Shown: positions 34,904-43,571 of the stretch, one piece after another
Layout of the letters: each line of letters begins with the position of its first letter
Numbering within the stretch: the first letter of the stretch is position 1
Source: Curvibacter sp. PAE-UM
GTDB taxonomy: Bacteria > Pseudomonadota > Gammaproteobacteria > Burkholderiales > Burkholderiaceae_C
Direction: 5' to 3'
DNA length: 64,000 nucleotides
NCBI RefSeq assembly: GCF_001432305.1
Contig: NZ_KQ483358.1
Coordinates: 1,482,430 to 1,546,429 of the forward strand
The notes under the pieces: model-generated
Seen by the model: the letters and a program-made list of their open reading frames with translations, nothing else
Told to the model about the DNA's origin: nothing
Databases searched by the model: none
Made by a program: the position numbers and the translations under genes

Positions 34904-36919
34904 ATGAAACACGAACACAAGACCCCTGATTTTTTCCGCCGCAGCACGCTGGCGACGCTGACCCTGCTGGCCTGCAGCGCCTGGTCCCAGGAAAATGCCA
35001 CGCTGGCGCCCGTGGTGGTGACTGGCAACCCGCTGGGCGCCACCGAGCTGATCGCCCCGACCGAACAGCTCTCGGGCACCGAGCTGCTGCTGCGCAGCCA
35101 GCCCACCCTGGGTGAAACGCTCAACGGCCTGCCCGGCGTGAGCAGTACCTACTTCGGCCCCAACGCGAGCCGGCCCGTGATCCGTGGCCTGGACGGCGAC
35201 CGCATCCGCATCCTCAACAACGGCGGGGCCAGCGAAGACCTGTCCAGCCTGAGCTATGACCACGCGGTGACGCTGGACCCGCTGCTGATCGAACGCGTCG
35301 AGGTGCTGCGCGGCCCGGGCGTGCTGCAGTACGGCGGCAGCGCCGTGGGCGGTGTGGTCAATGTGATCGACGGGCGCATCCAGCGCGAGCCTCTGTTCGG
35401 CCCGCAAGGCGGTGTGGCCGGCAAGCTCGACGCCGGTCTGGCCACCGGCAACCAGGAGCGGGGCGGCACCGTGCTGCTGGACGGCGGGAACGATCGCTAC
35501 TCCCTGCACATCGACGCCATGTCGCGCAAGACCGAGGACGTGGCCGTGCCCGTCGACCTGTCCTGCACGCGCGGCGGTGTCACGAGCACGGCGCGCCGCA
35601 TCTGCAACTCGGCCAGCGAGAGCATGGGCGGGGCGCTGGGGGGCACGCTGTTTTTCGATCGCGGCTACCTGGGTGCTTCGCTCTCCACCTACGACACCCA
35701 CTACGGTTCGGTGGCCGAGGACGAGGTGGACATCCGCATGCGCTCCAGCCGCCTGGCGCTGGAAGGCGAGCTGCGCGAACTGGGCGGGTGGCTGCAAAGC
35801 CTCAAGGCCCAGTTCAGCCGCAACGACTACCAGCACACCGAGTTCAATGCCGGCGTGCCCGGCACCCTGTTCAAGACCCAGGGCAACGACCTGCGCCTGC
35901 AGGCCCGTCACGCCCGCCTGGGCGCGCTCGACGGTGTGATCGGCCTGCAGTTCGATGACAGCGAGTTCTCGGCCGACGGCACCGAAGCCTACGCACCCTA
36001 CAGCCGCACGCGCAGCAGCGCGGCCTTCGCGCACGAGGAGCTGGCCACGGCCTGGGGCAAGCTCAGCGCCGGGGCGCGGCTGGAGGCTGTGCAGGTCGAG
36101 TCCTTCGGTACGCCCGGCGTGGCGCGTTTCACGCCGGCAACGCGCAGCTTCAACCCGGGCAGTTATGCCCTGGGCGCGCTGTGGAACGTGGCGTCCGAGT
36201 GGCAGCTCACGTCCAACCTGTCGTGGAACGAGCGTGCGCCCAAGCATTACGAGCTCTACGCCAACGGCGAGCACGTGGCGACCAAGGCCGAGGAGATCGG
36301 CAACCCGGAGCTGGGCAAGGAGCGCTCGACCAACTTCGACCTGGGTGCCGCCTGGAAACGCGGGGCCCACCGGGCGCAGCTGCAGCTGTTCCAGCACCAG
36401 TTCAGCAACTACATCTCGCTCGAAGGGACCGACCTCACGACCTCGCCGCCGCAGTACACCTACACCCAGGTGCAGGCGCGTTTCATCGGTGCCGAGGCCA
36501 GCGGCAATGTGCGTCTGCTGGACGCACAGCACAAGCTGGACCTGACCCTGCGCGCCGACACCGTACGTGCCGAGAACACCAGCACCGGCCAGCCCCTGCC
36601 GCGCATTGCGCCGCAACGCGTGGGCGCCACGCTGGTGTGGAGCCGCGCGGCCTGGGGTGCGCGCCTGGGGGTGGACCGGTATGCGGGGCAGGACCGTGTG
36701 CCCGAGGGGCAACTGGCCACCGGGGGCTATACCTTGTGGAATGCGGCGCTGAGTTTGCGTGACAAGGTGAGTGGGTTGCCGGCGCTTTGGTATGCGTGGG
36801 TGGACAACATCGGCAACACGCTGGCTTATTCGTCTTCGTCGATCCTGACGCAGACGGCGCCGGGGAGGGTGCCCTTGCCGGGGCGGAGTTTGAAGGTGGG
36901 GTTGCAGTTGAGCTTCTGA
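34904..36919 (+). CDS. TonB-dependent receptor, ZnuD-like
   Basis: This 671-residue outer-membrane receptor has a signal peptide, a plug domain and a 22-strand barrel ending in LKVGLQLSF, with the C-terminal Phe needed for insertion. The plug shows SRPVIRGLDGDRIRILNNGG, YDHAVTLDPLLIERVEVLRG and GGSAVGGVVNVID, typical of the zinc-receptor branch containing neisserial ZnuD. A loop holds the C-x11-C pair of SCTRGGVTSTARRICNS. ATG at 34904 precedes a signal sequence; the upstream ATG at 34874 gives an unlikely extension. Zinc specificity is inferred from plug similarity and neighbours. Confidence 0.9.
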   Translation: MKHEHKTPDFFRRSTLATLTLLACSAWSQENATLAPVVVTGNPLGATELIAPTEQLSGTELLLRSQPTLGETLNGLPGVSSTYFGPNASRPVIRGLDGDRIRILNNGGASEDLSSLSYDHAVTLDPLLIERVEVLRGPGVLQYGGSAVGGVVNVIDGRIQREPLFGPQGGVAGKLDAGLATGNQERGGTVLLDGGNDRYSLHIDAMSRKTEDVAVPVDLSCTRGGVTSTARRICNSASESMGGALGGTLFFDRGYLGASLSTYDTHYGSVAEDEVDIRMRSSRLALEGELRELGGWLQSLKAQFSRNDYQHTEFNAGVPGTLFKTQGNDLRLQARHARLGALDGVIGLQFDDSEFSADGTEAYAPYSRTRSSAAFAHEELATAWGKLSAGARLEAVQVESFGTPGVARFTPATRSFNPGSYALGALWNVASEWQLTSNLSWNERAPKHYELYANGEHVATKAEEIGNPELGKERSTNFDLGAAWKRGAHRAQLQLFQHQFSNYISLEGTDLTTSPPQYTYTQVQARFIGAEASGNVRLLDAQHKLDLTLRADTVRAENTSTGQPLPRIAPQRVGATLVWSRAAWGARLGVDRYAGQDRVPEGQLATGGYTLWNAALSLRDKVSGLPALWYAWVDNIGNTLAYSSSSILTQTAPGRVPLPGRSLKVGLQLSF

Positions 36920-36989
36920 GCTTTTCTTCTTTGTTGCCTGTCCTGGGCTTTCGTTGCAGGCCGGGTCTCGCCCCGGCGGGCGAGGTACT

Positions 36990-37417
36990 TTTCTTTGCTT
37001 CGCCAAAGCAGAGTACCCAAAAGAAAGGCGAGCCGAAGTCAGGGCCGCTACGCGGTTCCTTGCGCTGCTCGCACCGGGCGGGGTCGGGCTAAACTCGCTA
37101 CGCTCAAACAACGCCCGCCCTGATCCGCCCGCTGCTGCGCTGCTCAGCCCTGCCACACGGCGAGGGGACCCAACAGCCGGACCCCACAAGGACGCGCCAT
37201 GGCGCGTCCTTGTTGTCTTTGGTACCCGGTCTCCGGCTCCCCCGCCGTCATGAGGAGGCGAGTAGCGCAGGGCTGAGCGGAAAAAGGGGCGCGCATGTTT
37301 GAGCGCAGCGAGTTTGCGCGCACCCCGCTCAGGCCGAGCAACGCAGCGTGCCCGCGCAGCGGGTCGACGAATCCGGCTCGCCTTTCTTTGCTTACTTTCT
37401 TTGGCGAAGCAAAGAAA
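36990..37417. repeat. Giant nested palindromic intergenic repeat
   Basis: The 601-bp gap between the TonB receptor and the AEC transporter contains no gene. It holds one large inverted repeat. The outer 19-bp arms are identical (36990-37008 and 37399-37417). Middle arms 37091-37110 and 37296-37315 match 19 of 20, and GCTCAGCCCTGC (37142-37153) pairs with 37267-37278. A perfect 28-bp palindrome (37186-37213, half-site ACAAGGACGCGCCA) sits at the centre. All arms share a centre near 37203, so it could fold as a single ~430-bp cruciform or hairpin. It looks like a non-coding dispersed repeat; translations such as FERSEF from similar DNA are familiar in this family. Confidence 0.8.
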
Positions 37418-37520
37418 GTGAGTGCGCTGTCGGGCGCATCACCCGACACCAAACCCGCCGTCGGAGCGAGACCCGTCACACCACACCGGGTCGTGCAGTC
37501 CATGAACTAGCATAGGCACC

Positions 37521-38459
37521 ATGAACCATCCAGTTTTCTCCGCCCTGATCCCCGTCGTGCTGCTGGTGGCCCTGGGTTATGTCGCTGGCCGCCTGCGCTG
37601 GATGCGCGCCGATTCGGTCAAGGACCTTTCCAACCTCGTCTTTCTGGTCCTGACACCCGCCCTGATGTTCCGCACCATGGGCAAGGTGGATGTGAAGCAG
37701 CTGGAATTGCTGCCGCTGGCAACCTACTTTGTGGCCGTGTTCATACTCTTCGGTGTGAACCTGCTGTGGCAGGGGCTCAACCGGCGTGCCGCCGTGCTGG
37801 CCCTGGCCTCCACCTTCAGCAACACGGTGATGATCGGCATCGCCTTCATCGGCCTGGCCTATGGCGAGGCCGGTCTGGTGGTGCTGCTGGCCCTGCTGTC
37901 TTTGCATGCCGTGGTGTTGCTGACGGCCGGCACGGTGATCCTGGAGCTGGCCGTGGCGCGTGAGGCCGCGGTGGCCGAGCCCCGCGCCATGTGGCGCACG
38001 GTGCTCAGCGCGGTGCGCAACGCCGTGATCCATCCGGTGCCCCTGCCCATCATCGCCGGCCTGCTGTTCGCCCAGACCGGCTGGGCCATCCCCGAAGTGG
38101 TGGACCGGCCCCTGCAGTGGCTGGGCAACGCCTTCGGTCCGCTGGCCCTGCTGCTGGTGGGCGTGACCCTGGCCGGCACCACCGTGGGGCCGCATCTGCG
38201 CGGCGCGCTGAGCCTCACCCTGGTCAAGAACCTGTTGATGCCGGCCCTGGTGGCGGGCCTGGGCCTGCTCATGGGCCTGTCGGGCTTGCCGCTGGTGGTC
38301 ATGATCGTGACGGCGGCCCTGCCCATGGGGGCCAACGTCTTCCTGTTCTCGCAGCGTTATGCGGTGGCGGAGGAGTTGGTGACGGCCAGTGTCATCGTCT
38401 CCAATGCGGTGGCGCTGCTGACCTTGCCGCTGGTGATGTGGCTGGTCGGTCTGCTGTGA
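37521..38459 (+). CDS. AEC (auxin efflux carrier) family transporter
   Basis: The 312-residue protein has ten hydrophobic segments in two five-helix halves. The first half starts FSALIPVVLLVALGYVAGRL with SNLVFLVLTPALMFRTMG. The second half ends in GANVFLFSQRYAVAEELVT and SVIVSNAVALLTLPLVMWLV, both typical of AEC carriers. Members move organic acids such as malate or malonate; the substrate here is unknown. It converges with pdxH, 9 bp apart. Confidence 0.9.
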   Translation: MNHPVFSALIPVVLLVALGYVAGRLRWMRADSVKDLSNLVFLVLTPALMFRTMGKVDVKQLELLPLATYFVAVFILFGVNLLWQGLNRRAAVLALASTFSNTVMIGIAFIGLAYGEAGLVVLLALLSLHAVVLLTAGTVILELAVAREAAVAEPRAMWRTVLSAVRNAVIHPVPLPIIAGLLFAQTGWAIPEVVDRPLQWLGNAFGPLALLLVGVTLAGTTVGPHLRGALSLTLVKNLLMPALVAGLGLLMGLSGLPLVVMIVTAALPMGANVFLFSQRYAVAEELVTASVIVSNAVALLTLPLVMWLVGLL

Positions 38460-38468
38460 GCTGAGGCC

Positions 38469-39107
38469 TCAGGGCGCGAGGCGCTCGCGCGTCCACCCGC
38501 CCTTTGCGTCGGGCAGATAACGCAGCCGGTCGTGCAGGCGGCTGGGCCGGCCCTGCCAGAACTCCCAGCGCTCGGGCGCCAGGCGGTAGCCACCCCAGTG
38601 CGGCGGGCGCGGCGGTTGCAGCAGGAACTGCGCGGCATAACGCGCGGCGTTGGCCACCAGCACACCCCGTCCGCTGATGACCTGGCTTTGCGGGCTGGCC
38701 CAGGCGCCGATGCGTGAATCGAGCGGACGGCTCTGGAAGTACTCGTCGCTTTCCTCGGCACTCACCCGCTCCACCCGGCCTTCGATGCGCACCACGCGCT
38801 CCAGCTCCACCCAGTGGAACTGCAGCGCGGCAAACGGGTTGCCGGCCAGTTCGCGGCCCTTGCGGCTCTCGTAGTTGCTGTACCAGACGATGCCGCGCGT
38901 GTCATAACCCTTGATCAGCACCACGCGCGTGGAGGGCCGCAGGTCGCTGGCCACGGTGGCCACGGTCATGGCGTTGGGCTCGGGAATTTCGGTCTTGATC
39001 GCTTCGTGCAGCCACTGGTCGAACTGCTGCAGCGGGTCGGCGTGCGAGGCGTCCTCGCTGAGTTCGGCGCGTTCGTAGCTTTTGCGGAGATTGGCAATCG
39101 AGGACAT
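38469..39107 (-). CDS. pdxH: Pyridoxamine 5'-phosphate oxidase
   Basis: PdxH is the FMN enzyme that makes pyridoxal 5'-phosphate from PNP or PMP. The 212-residue sequence has the diagnostic [19 protein letters not shown], then [36 protein letters not shown] and, at the C-terminus, the PNPOx dimerisation block [20 protein letters not shown]. All conserved FMN/PLP contacts appear present. It appears to be a single-gene unit. Confidence 0.96.
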   Translation of the reverse strand: MSSIANLRKSYERAELSEDASHADPLQQFDQWLHEAIKTEIPEPNAMTVATVASDLRPSTRVVLIKGYDTRGIVWYSNYESRKGRELAGNPFAALQFHWVELERVVRIEGRVERVSAEESDEYFQSRPLDSRIGAWASPQSQVISGRGVLVANAARYAAQFLLQPPRPPHWGGYRLAPERWEFWQGRPSRLHDRLRYLPDAKGGWTRERLAP

Positions 39108-39297
39108 AGGTACAAGAGTATAGGCAGGACCCCGATCGGGGCTGGCCGGTCACGGGCCCTGTCGCAAATTGCAACTATCCCGCGCCGGCCTAGGGCTAAC
39201 CCGCATGGTGGCGCAGAGGCATGTGACTACGCTGAAACGCTGTCATTCCAACACGGTCGGCATGTTTCATGTCCGGCTTATATAGAGGAGCCTCGCG

Positions 39298-39765
39298 ATG
39301 AGTACCACGATGAACGTCAACGGCAAGGCGGTCACCGCCCGGTCCGAGCCCGATACCCCCCTGCTGTGGGTGATCCGCGATGAACTGGGCCTGAGCGGCA
39401 CCAAGTTCGGCTGCGGCGCGGCCCTGTGCGGCGCCTGCACCGTGCACGTCAATGGCCAGCCGGTGCGTTCCTGCCAGACGCCGGTGGCATCGGTGGCCGG
39501 CAAGCGGGTGGCCACGGTGGAAAGCCTCTCGAAGAACAACAGCCATCCGCTGCAGAAGGCCTGGATCAAGCACGATGTGCCGCAGTGCGGCTACTGCCAG
39601 TCCGGCCAGCTTATGAGCGCGGCCGCCCTGCTGACCAAGAACAAGAACCCCAGCGATGCGGACATCGATGCCGCCATGAGCGGCAACATCTGCCGCTGCG
39701 GCGCCTACCCCCGCATCAAGGCCGCCATCAAGGATGCGGCTGCCACCATGCGCAAGACCGTCTGA
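39298..39765 (+). CDS. Mo-hydroxylase small subunit, (2Fe-2S)2 protein (isoquinoline 1-oxidoreductase alpha type)
   Basis: This 155-residue electron-transfer subunit has the plant-type ferredoxin motif [16 protein letters not shown] near residue 42, with Cys also at ~59. The C-terminal four-helix cluster has [10 protein letters not shown] near 100 and CRCGAYPRI near 135. GAGGAG precedes the ATG. The next gene follows after 11 bp and encodes the Mo subunit, so the pair forms a two-subunit hydroxylase lacking a FAD subunit; isoquinoline 1-oxidoreductase and aldehyde dehydrogenases of this type share that plan. The electron acceptor would be a cytochrome or quinone. Confidence 0.92.
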   Translation: MSTTMNVNGKAVTARSEPDTPLLWVIRDELGLSGTKFGCGAALCGACTVHVNGQPVRSCQTPVASVAGKRVATVESLSKNNSHPLQKAWIKHDVPQCGYCQSGQLMSAAALLTKNKNPSDADIDAAMSGNICRCGAYPRIKAAIKDAAATMRKTV

Positions 39766-39776
39766 GGAGACACACC

Positions 39777-41915
39777 ATGACCACGAACCAGACTTCCCGT
39801 CGTGATTTCCTGAAGACCTCTTCGCTGGCCGCTGGCGGCCTGCTGATGGGTTTTGCCCTGCCGGGCGCCAAGGTCGAGGCCCAGGCCGCCGGCACCGTCT
39901 ACACGCCCAATGCCTGGGTGCACATTGCCGACGACAACACCATCACGCTGATCTCGGCGCGTTCCGAAATGGGCCAGGGGGTCTACACCTCCATGCCCAT
40001 GCTGATTGCCGAAGAGCTCAACGTCGACATCCACCAGATCAAGGTTGACATCGCGCCGCCGGCCGCCGTCTACGTCAACGCCTTGCTGGGTGCGCAGATC
40101 ACCGGCGGCTCGACCTCGGTGCGTGACGGCTGGGAGAAGCTGCGCGTGGGCGGTGCCCAGGTGCGCGAGATGCTGATCTCCGCTGCGGCCGACGAGTGGA
40201 AGGTGGACCGGAGCAAGCTCAGGGCCGAGCGCGGCATGGTGCTGGGCCCCAAGGGCAAGAAGGCCAGTTATGGCTCGCTCGCCGCGGCGGCCGCCAGGCT
40301 GCCGGTGCCCGAGAAGGTGGCGCTCAAGGACCCGAAGGACTTCAAGATCGTGGGCAAGCGTGTCAAGCGCCTGGACACACCGTCCAAGGTCAACGGCACG
40401 GCCGAGTTCGGCATCGACGTCAAGCTGCCGGGCATGGTCTACGCCAGCCTGGAGCAGTGCCCGGTGATCGGCGGCACGGTCAGGAGCTTCGATGCCTCCA
40501 AAGCCAAGGGCATGCCGGGTGTGATCGACGTGGTGCAGATCAGCGACGGCGTGGCCGTGGTGGCCGACAGCTACTGGCATGCGGTCAAGGCGCGCCAGGC
40601 CCTGAGCGTTCAGTGGGACGAAGGGGCCGGGGCCGCGCTGGACCACAACAAGGTGCTGGCCAGCACACGCGCCGCGGCCGACAGCGGCAAGGTGCTGCCC
40701 ATAGGCAAGCCCATGGGCAATGTGGCCGATGCCATGAAGGGTGCGGCCAGGGTGCTCAAGGCCGAGTACATCACGCCCATGCAGGCCCATGCGCCGCTGG
40801 AGCCCATGAACTTCACGGCCAGCTTCGAGAACGGCAAGATCCTGCTGATCGGCCCGACCCAGTTCCAGCAGGGCGCGCATGGCGCCGTGGCCGGTGCGCT
40901 GGGGCTGAAGCCCGAAGACGTCACGCTCAAGACCACCTTCCTCGGCGGGGGCTTCGGCCGCCGCCTGGAGCTGGACTTCGTGATCCAGGCCGCGCAGATC
41001 TCCAAGGCCGTGGGCAAGCCCGTCAAGCTGCTGTGGACGCGCGAAGACGACATGACACACGACTACTACCGTCCCCTGGGCCTGAACCAGTTGCAGGCCG
41101 GCCTGGACGCCAAGGGCATGCCGGTGGCCCTGTCGCACAAGGTCACCTCGCAGTCCATCACGCAGCGCGCCTTCGGCCTGCCCAAGGAGACGCTGGACCC
41201 TTTCATGGCCGAGGCCGCCGTGGGACCCTATGCCATCGCCAACACGCAGCACGACCTGGTCATCCACGACAGCGGCATGCGCGTGGGTTACTGGCGCGCG
41301 GTGAGTCACAACATGAACGCCTTCGCCAACGAGAGCTTCATGGACGAGCTGGCCGCCTCCGCCGGCAAGGACCCTTACCGGTACCGCATGGCGCTGCTGA
41401 AAGACAAGCCGCGTTTTGCCCGCGTGCTCAAGCTGGCGGCCGAGAAGTCCGGCTGGGGCAAGCCGCTGCCCAAGGGGCGTGCGCGCGGCATCGCCCTGAT
41501 GGAGGGCTACGACACCTATATGGCGCAGGTGGCCGAGGTCTCGGTCAAGAACGGCGAAGTCAAGGTGCACCGCGTCACCGTGGCGGCCGACCTGGGCCGC
41601 ATGGTGAACCCGGATACGGTGGAGGCGCAGATCCAGTCCAGCATCGTGTTCGGCATGTCGGCCGCGCTGATGCAGGAGATCACCCTGGCCCAGGGCCGCG
41701 TGCAGCAGACCAACTACAACAACTATCCGGTGGTGCGCATGCACGAGTCGCCGAAGATTGATATCGTGCTGGTTCCGAGCAAGGAAAAGCCCGGAGGCAT
41801 CGGTGAACCGGCCACCGCCCTGGTGGTGCCGGCCATTGCGAACGCCGTGGCGGCCGCGACCGGCAAGCGCGTGCGCAAGCTGCCTTTGAGCCCAGAGGCG
41901 ATCCGCGCGGCCTGA
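39777..41915 (+). CDS. Mo-hydroxylase large (molybdopterin) subunit, IorB-like
   Basis: The 712-residue protein is the catalytic subunit with molybdopterin cytosine dinucleotide. A Tat signal (TSRRDFLKTSSLAAGGLLMG) indicates export folded with its partner to the periplasm. Family motifs include SARSEMGQGVYTSMPMLIAE, QITGGSTSVRDGW, APLEPMNFTA, GGGFGRRLELDFV and the C-terminal GGIGEPATALVVPAIANA containing the active-site Glu. Isoquinoline, aldehydes or other N-heterocycles are possible substrates. It is co-transcribed with the Fe-S subunit and xdhC. Confidence 0.92.
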   Translation: MTTNQTSRRDFLKTSSLAAGGLLMGFALPGAKVEAQAAGTVYTPNAWVHIADDNTITLISARSEMGQGVYTSMPMLIAEELNVDIHQIKVDIAPPAAVYVNALLGAQITGGSTSVRDGWEKLRVGGAQVREMLISAAADEWKVDRSKLRAERGMVLGPKGKKASYGSLAAAAARLPVPEKVALKDPKDFKIVGKRVKRLDTPSKVNGTAEFGIDVKLPGMVYASLEQCPVIGGTVRSFDASKAKGMPGVIDVVQISDGVAVVADSYWHAVKARQALSVQWDEGAGAALDHNKVLASTRAAADSGKVLPIGKPMGNVADAMKGAARVLKAEYITPMQAHAPLEPMNFTASFENGKILLIGPTQFQQGAHGAVAGALGLKPEDVTLKTTFLGGGFGRRLELDFVIQAAQISKAVGKPVKLLWTREDDMTHDYYRPLGLNQLQAGLDAKGMPVALSHKVTSQSITQRAFGLPKETLDPFMAEAAVGPYAIANTQHDLVIHDSGMRVGYWRAVSHNMNAFANESFMDELAASAGKDPYRYRMALLKDKPRFARVLKLAAEKSGWGKPLPKGRARGIALMEGYDTYMAQVAEVSVKNGEVKVHRVTVAADLGRMVNPDTVEAQIQSSIVFGMSAALMQEITLAQGRVQQTNYNNYPVVRMHESPKIDIVLVPSKEKPGGIGEPATALVVPAIANAVAAATGKRVRKLPLSPEAIRAA

Positions 41916-41944
41916 GGGCGTGGAAACCGAGGAGGAGCAAGAAG

Positions 41945-42946
41945 ATGGAAAGTCTTGATCTGCGTGTGCTGGCCGATGCACTGGCCTGGAAGCGTTCCGG
42001 CCGCGCCGTCTCGCTGGTCACGGTGGTGCAGACCTGGGGCAGCGCGCCGCGCCCGCCCGGGGCGCTGCTGGCCGTGCGCGAGGACGGCGTGGTCAGCGGC
42101 TCGGTTTCGGGTGGTTGTGTCGAGGACGACCTGATCGCGCGCGCCAAGGCGGCCCTGGCCGAAGGCCGGCAGGATCCGGCGGCGGCCAGACCCGCGCTCA
42201 TCGTCTACGGCGTCAACAAGGAAGAGGCGGCGCGTTTCGGTCTGCCCTGTGGCGGCACCCTGCGCCTGGTGCAGGAGCCCTTGCAGGATGCGGGCTGGGT
42301 CGAGCAGCTGCTGGCGCGCACGGCCGAACACCGTCTGGTGGCGCGCACGCTGGACCTGGCCACGGGCCAGGTGACGCTGGCCGATGCGGTGCGGGGCCAG
42401 TCCATGAGCTTCGACGACCAGCGTCTGACCACGGTTTTCGGCCCCAAGTGGCGCCTGCTGCTGATCGGCGCCGGCCAGCTCTCGCAGGCGGTGGCCAGCA
42501 TGGCCAGCCTGCTCGATTTCGAGGTGCTGGTCTGCGACCCGCGTGAGGAATACGCGGCCACGCTGGGCCTGGCTGGCGTGCAGCGGGTGCCGGGCATGCC
42601 CGATGACGTGGTGCGCGAGATGCTGCCCGATGCGCACACCGCCATCGTGGCGCTCACGCACGATCCCAAGCTCGACGACATGGCGCTGCTGGAGGCGCTG
42701 AAGTCCGCCGCCTTTTATGTGGGTGCGCTGGGTTCGCGCCGCAACCAGGACGCGCGCAAGCAGCGCCTGGCCGAGCACTTCGACCTCAGCGCCGAAGAGC
42801 TGGCCCGCCTGCACGGCCCGGTGGGCCTGGACATCGGCGCGCGCACGCCAGCCGAGATCGCCGTCTCCGTGCTGGCGGAGATCGTGCAGGTCAAGAACGC
42901 GGCCAGCCGGCGCGTGGCCAACGCGCCGGGCTGCATCACGGCCTGA
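41945..42946 (+). CDS. XdhC/CoxF family molybdenum-cofactor insertion protein
   Basis: The 333-residue chaperone binds and modifies Moco for insertion into Mo-hydroxylases. The XdhC N-domain shows TWGSAPRPPGALLAV, SGSVSGGCVEDDL and GLPCGGTLRL. The C-terminal Rossmann domain shows LLIGAGQLSQAVASMA, GALGSRRNQDARKQRLAE and GLDIGARTPAEIAVSVLAEI. It follows the large subunit by 29 bp with GAGGAGCAAGA as ribosome site, and should mature that enzyme. Confidence 0.93.
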   Translation: MESLDLRVLADALAWKRSGRAVSLVTVVQTWGSAPRPPGALLAVREDGVVSGSVSGGCVEDDLIARAKAALAEGRQDPAAARPALIVYGVNKEEAARFGLPCGGTLRLVQEPLQDAGWVEQLLARTAEHRLVARTLDLATGQVTLADAVRGQSMSFDDQRLTTVFGPKWRLLLIGAGQLSQAVASMASLLDFEVLVCDPREEYAATLGLAGVQRVPGMPDDVVREMLPDAHTAIVALTHDPKLDDMALLEALKSAAFYVGALGSRRNQDARKQRLAEHFDLSAEELARLHGPVGLDIGARTPAEIAVSVLAEIVQVKNAASRRVANAPGCITA

Positions 42947-42962
42947 GAGTCTTGCCCAGGGC

Positions 42963-43571
42963 TCAGCGGCCCAGGCGGGCGGGGGCGTGCGCCAGCAGTT
43001 GTTCCAGCGCCCGGTCGTGGATGCCGTGGGCCTGCAGGCTCACATAGGTCTGGTGCGCATAGTCATGCGTGCTGCCGTAACGACCGCAGGCCTGCGCGAA
43101 GATCTGGCGGTACTGCTCCGGGCTCAGTGCCCCGGTGTAGTTGGGGCTGCGGCGTGACAGCGTGAAAGCCAGGGCCGAGACCGGGCCGTGTGGCGTTTCG
43201 CAGCGCAGCCAGCGCGGGTCGTAGACGCCGGTGGGCATCTCGCGTTCCCACAGGGTGGCCAGCACGGCCGGGGCCTGCTGCCGGTGCACCCGGAACACCA
43301 CACCATGACAACTGCCGCCCGTGAGCAGGCCGAAGACCAGGCCGGGCTGCTCCGGCGTGCCGCGGTTCACCCGGCTCCACATCTTCAGCGCACGGTGCCA
43401 GCCGCGCACATGGGCCGGCCGCCGTTCCTCGAAATCGAAGTCGGGCCGCCAGATGAGCGAGGCGTAGCCGAAGATCCAGAGATCGCCGTGGCCGCCCCAT
43501 TGCGTCAGCGTCGCGGCCAGCATGGGGGCCGGATCACGCAGTGGCGGGGGGAGCTTGAAGGTCGGGTTCAC
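42963..43571 (-). CDS. ChaC-like gamma-glutamylcyclotransferase
   Basis: The ~202-residue protein would cleave glutathione's gamma-glutamyl bond to 5-oxoproline and Cys-Gly. The substrate-binding start DLWIFGYASLIWRPDFDFEE matches ChaC's YGSL-type loop. The catalytic Glu is probably in REMPTGVYDPRW, followed by LAFTLSRRSPNYTG. I prefer GTG at 43571, whose bases overlap the stop of the upstream GGDEF-EAL gene as GTGA; ATG at 43523 is the alternative. The upstream ATG at 43616 would overlap the neighbour by 49 bp. Confidence 0.88.
   Translation of the reverse strand: MNPTFKLPPPLRDPAPMLAATLTQWGGHGDLWIFGYASLIWRPDFDFEERRPAHVRGWHRALKMWSRVNRGTPEQPGLVFGLLTGGSCHGVVFRVHRQQAPAVLATLWEREMPTGVYDPRWLRCETPHGPVSALAFTLSRRSPNYTGALSPEQYRQIFAQACGRYGSTHDYAHQTYVSLQAHGIHDRALEQLLAHAPARLGR

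Noticed and set aside
36920-37520. Short open frames in the large palindrome (for example ones containing FERSEF-like peptides)
   Set aside because: They follow repeat arms on both strands and have no ribosome site; the DNA is repeat, not gene.
39278-39284. TTATATA as a -10 box for the Mo-hydroxylase operon
   Set aside because: Transcription starting from it would exclude the GAGGAG ribosome site just downstream.
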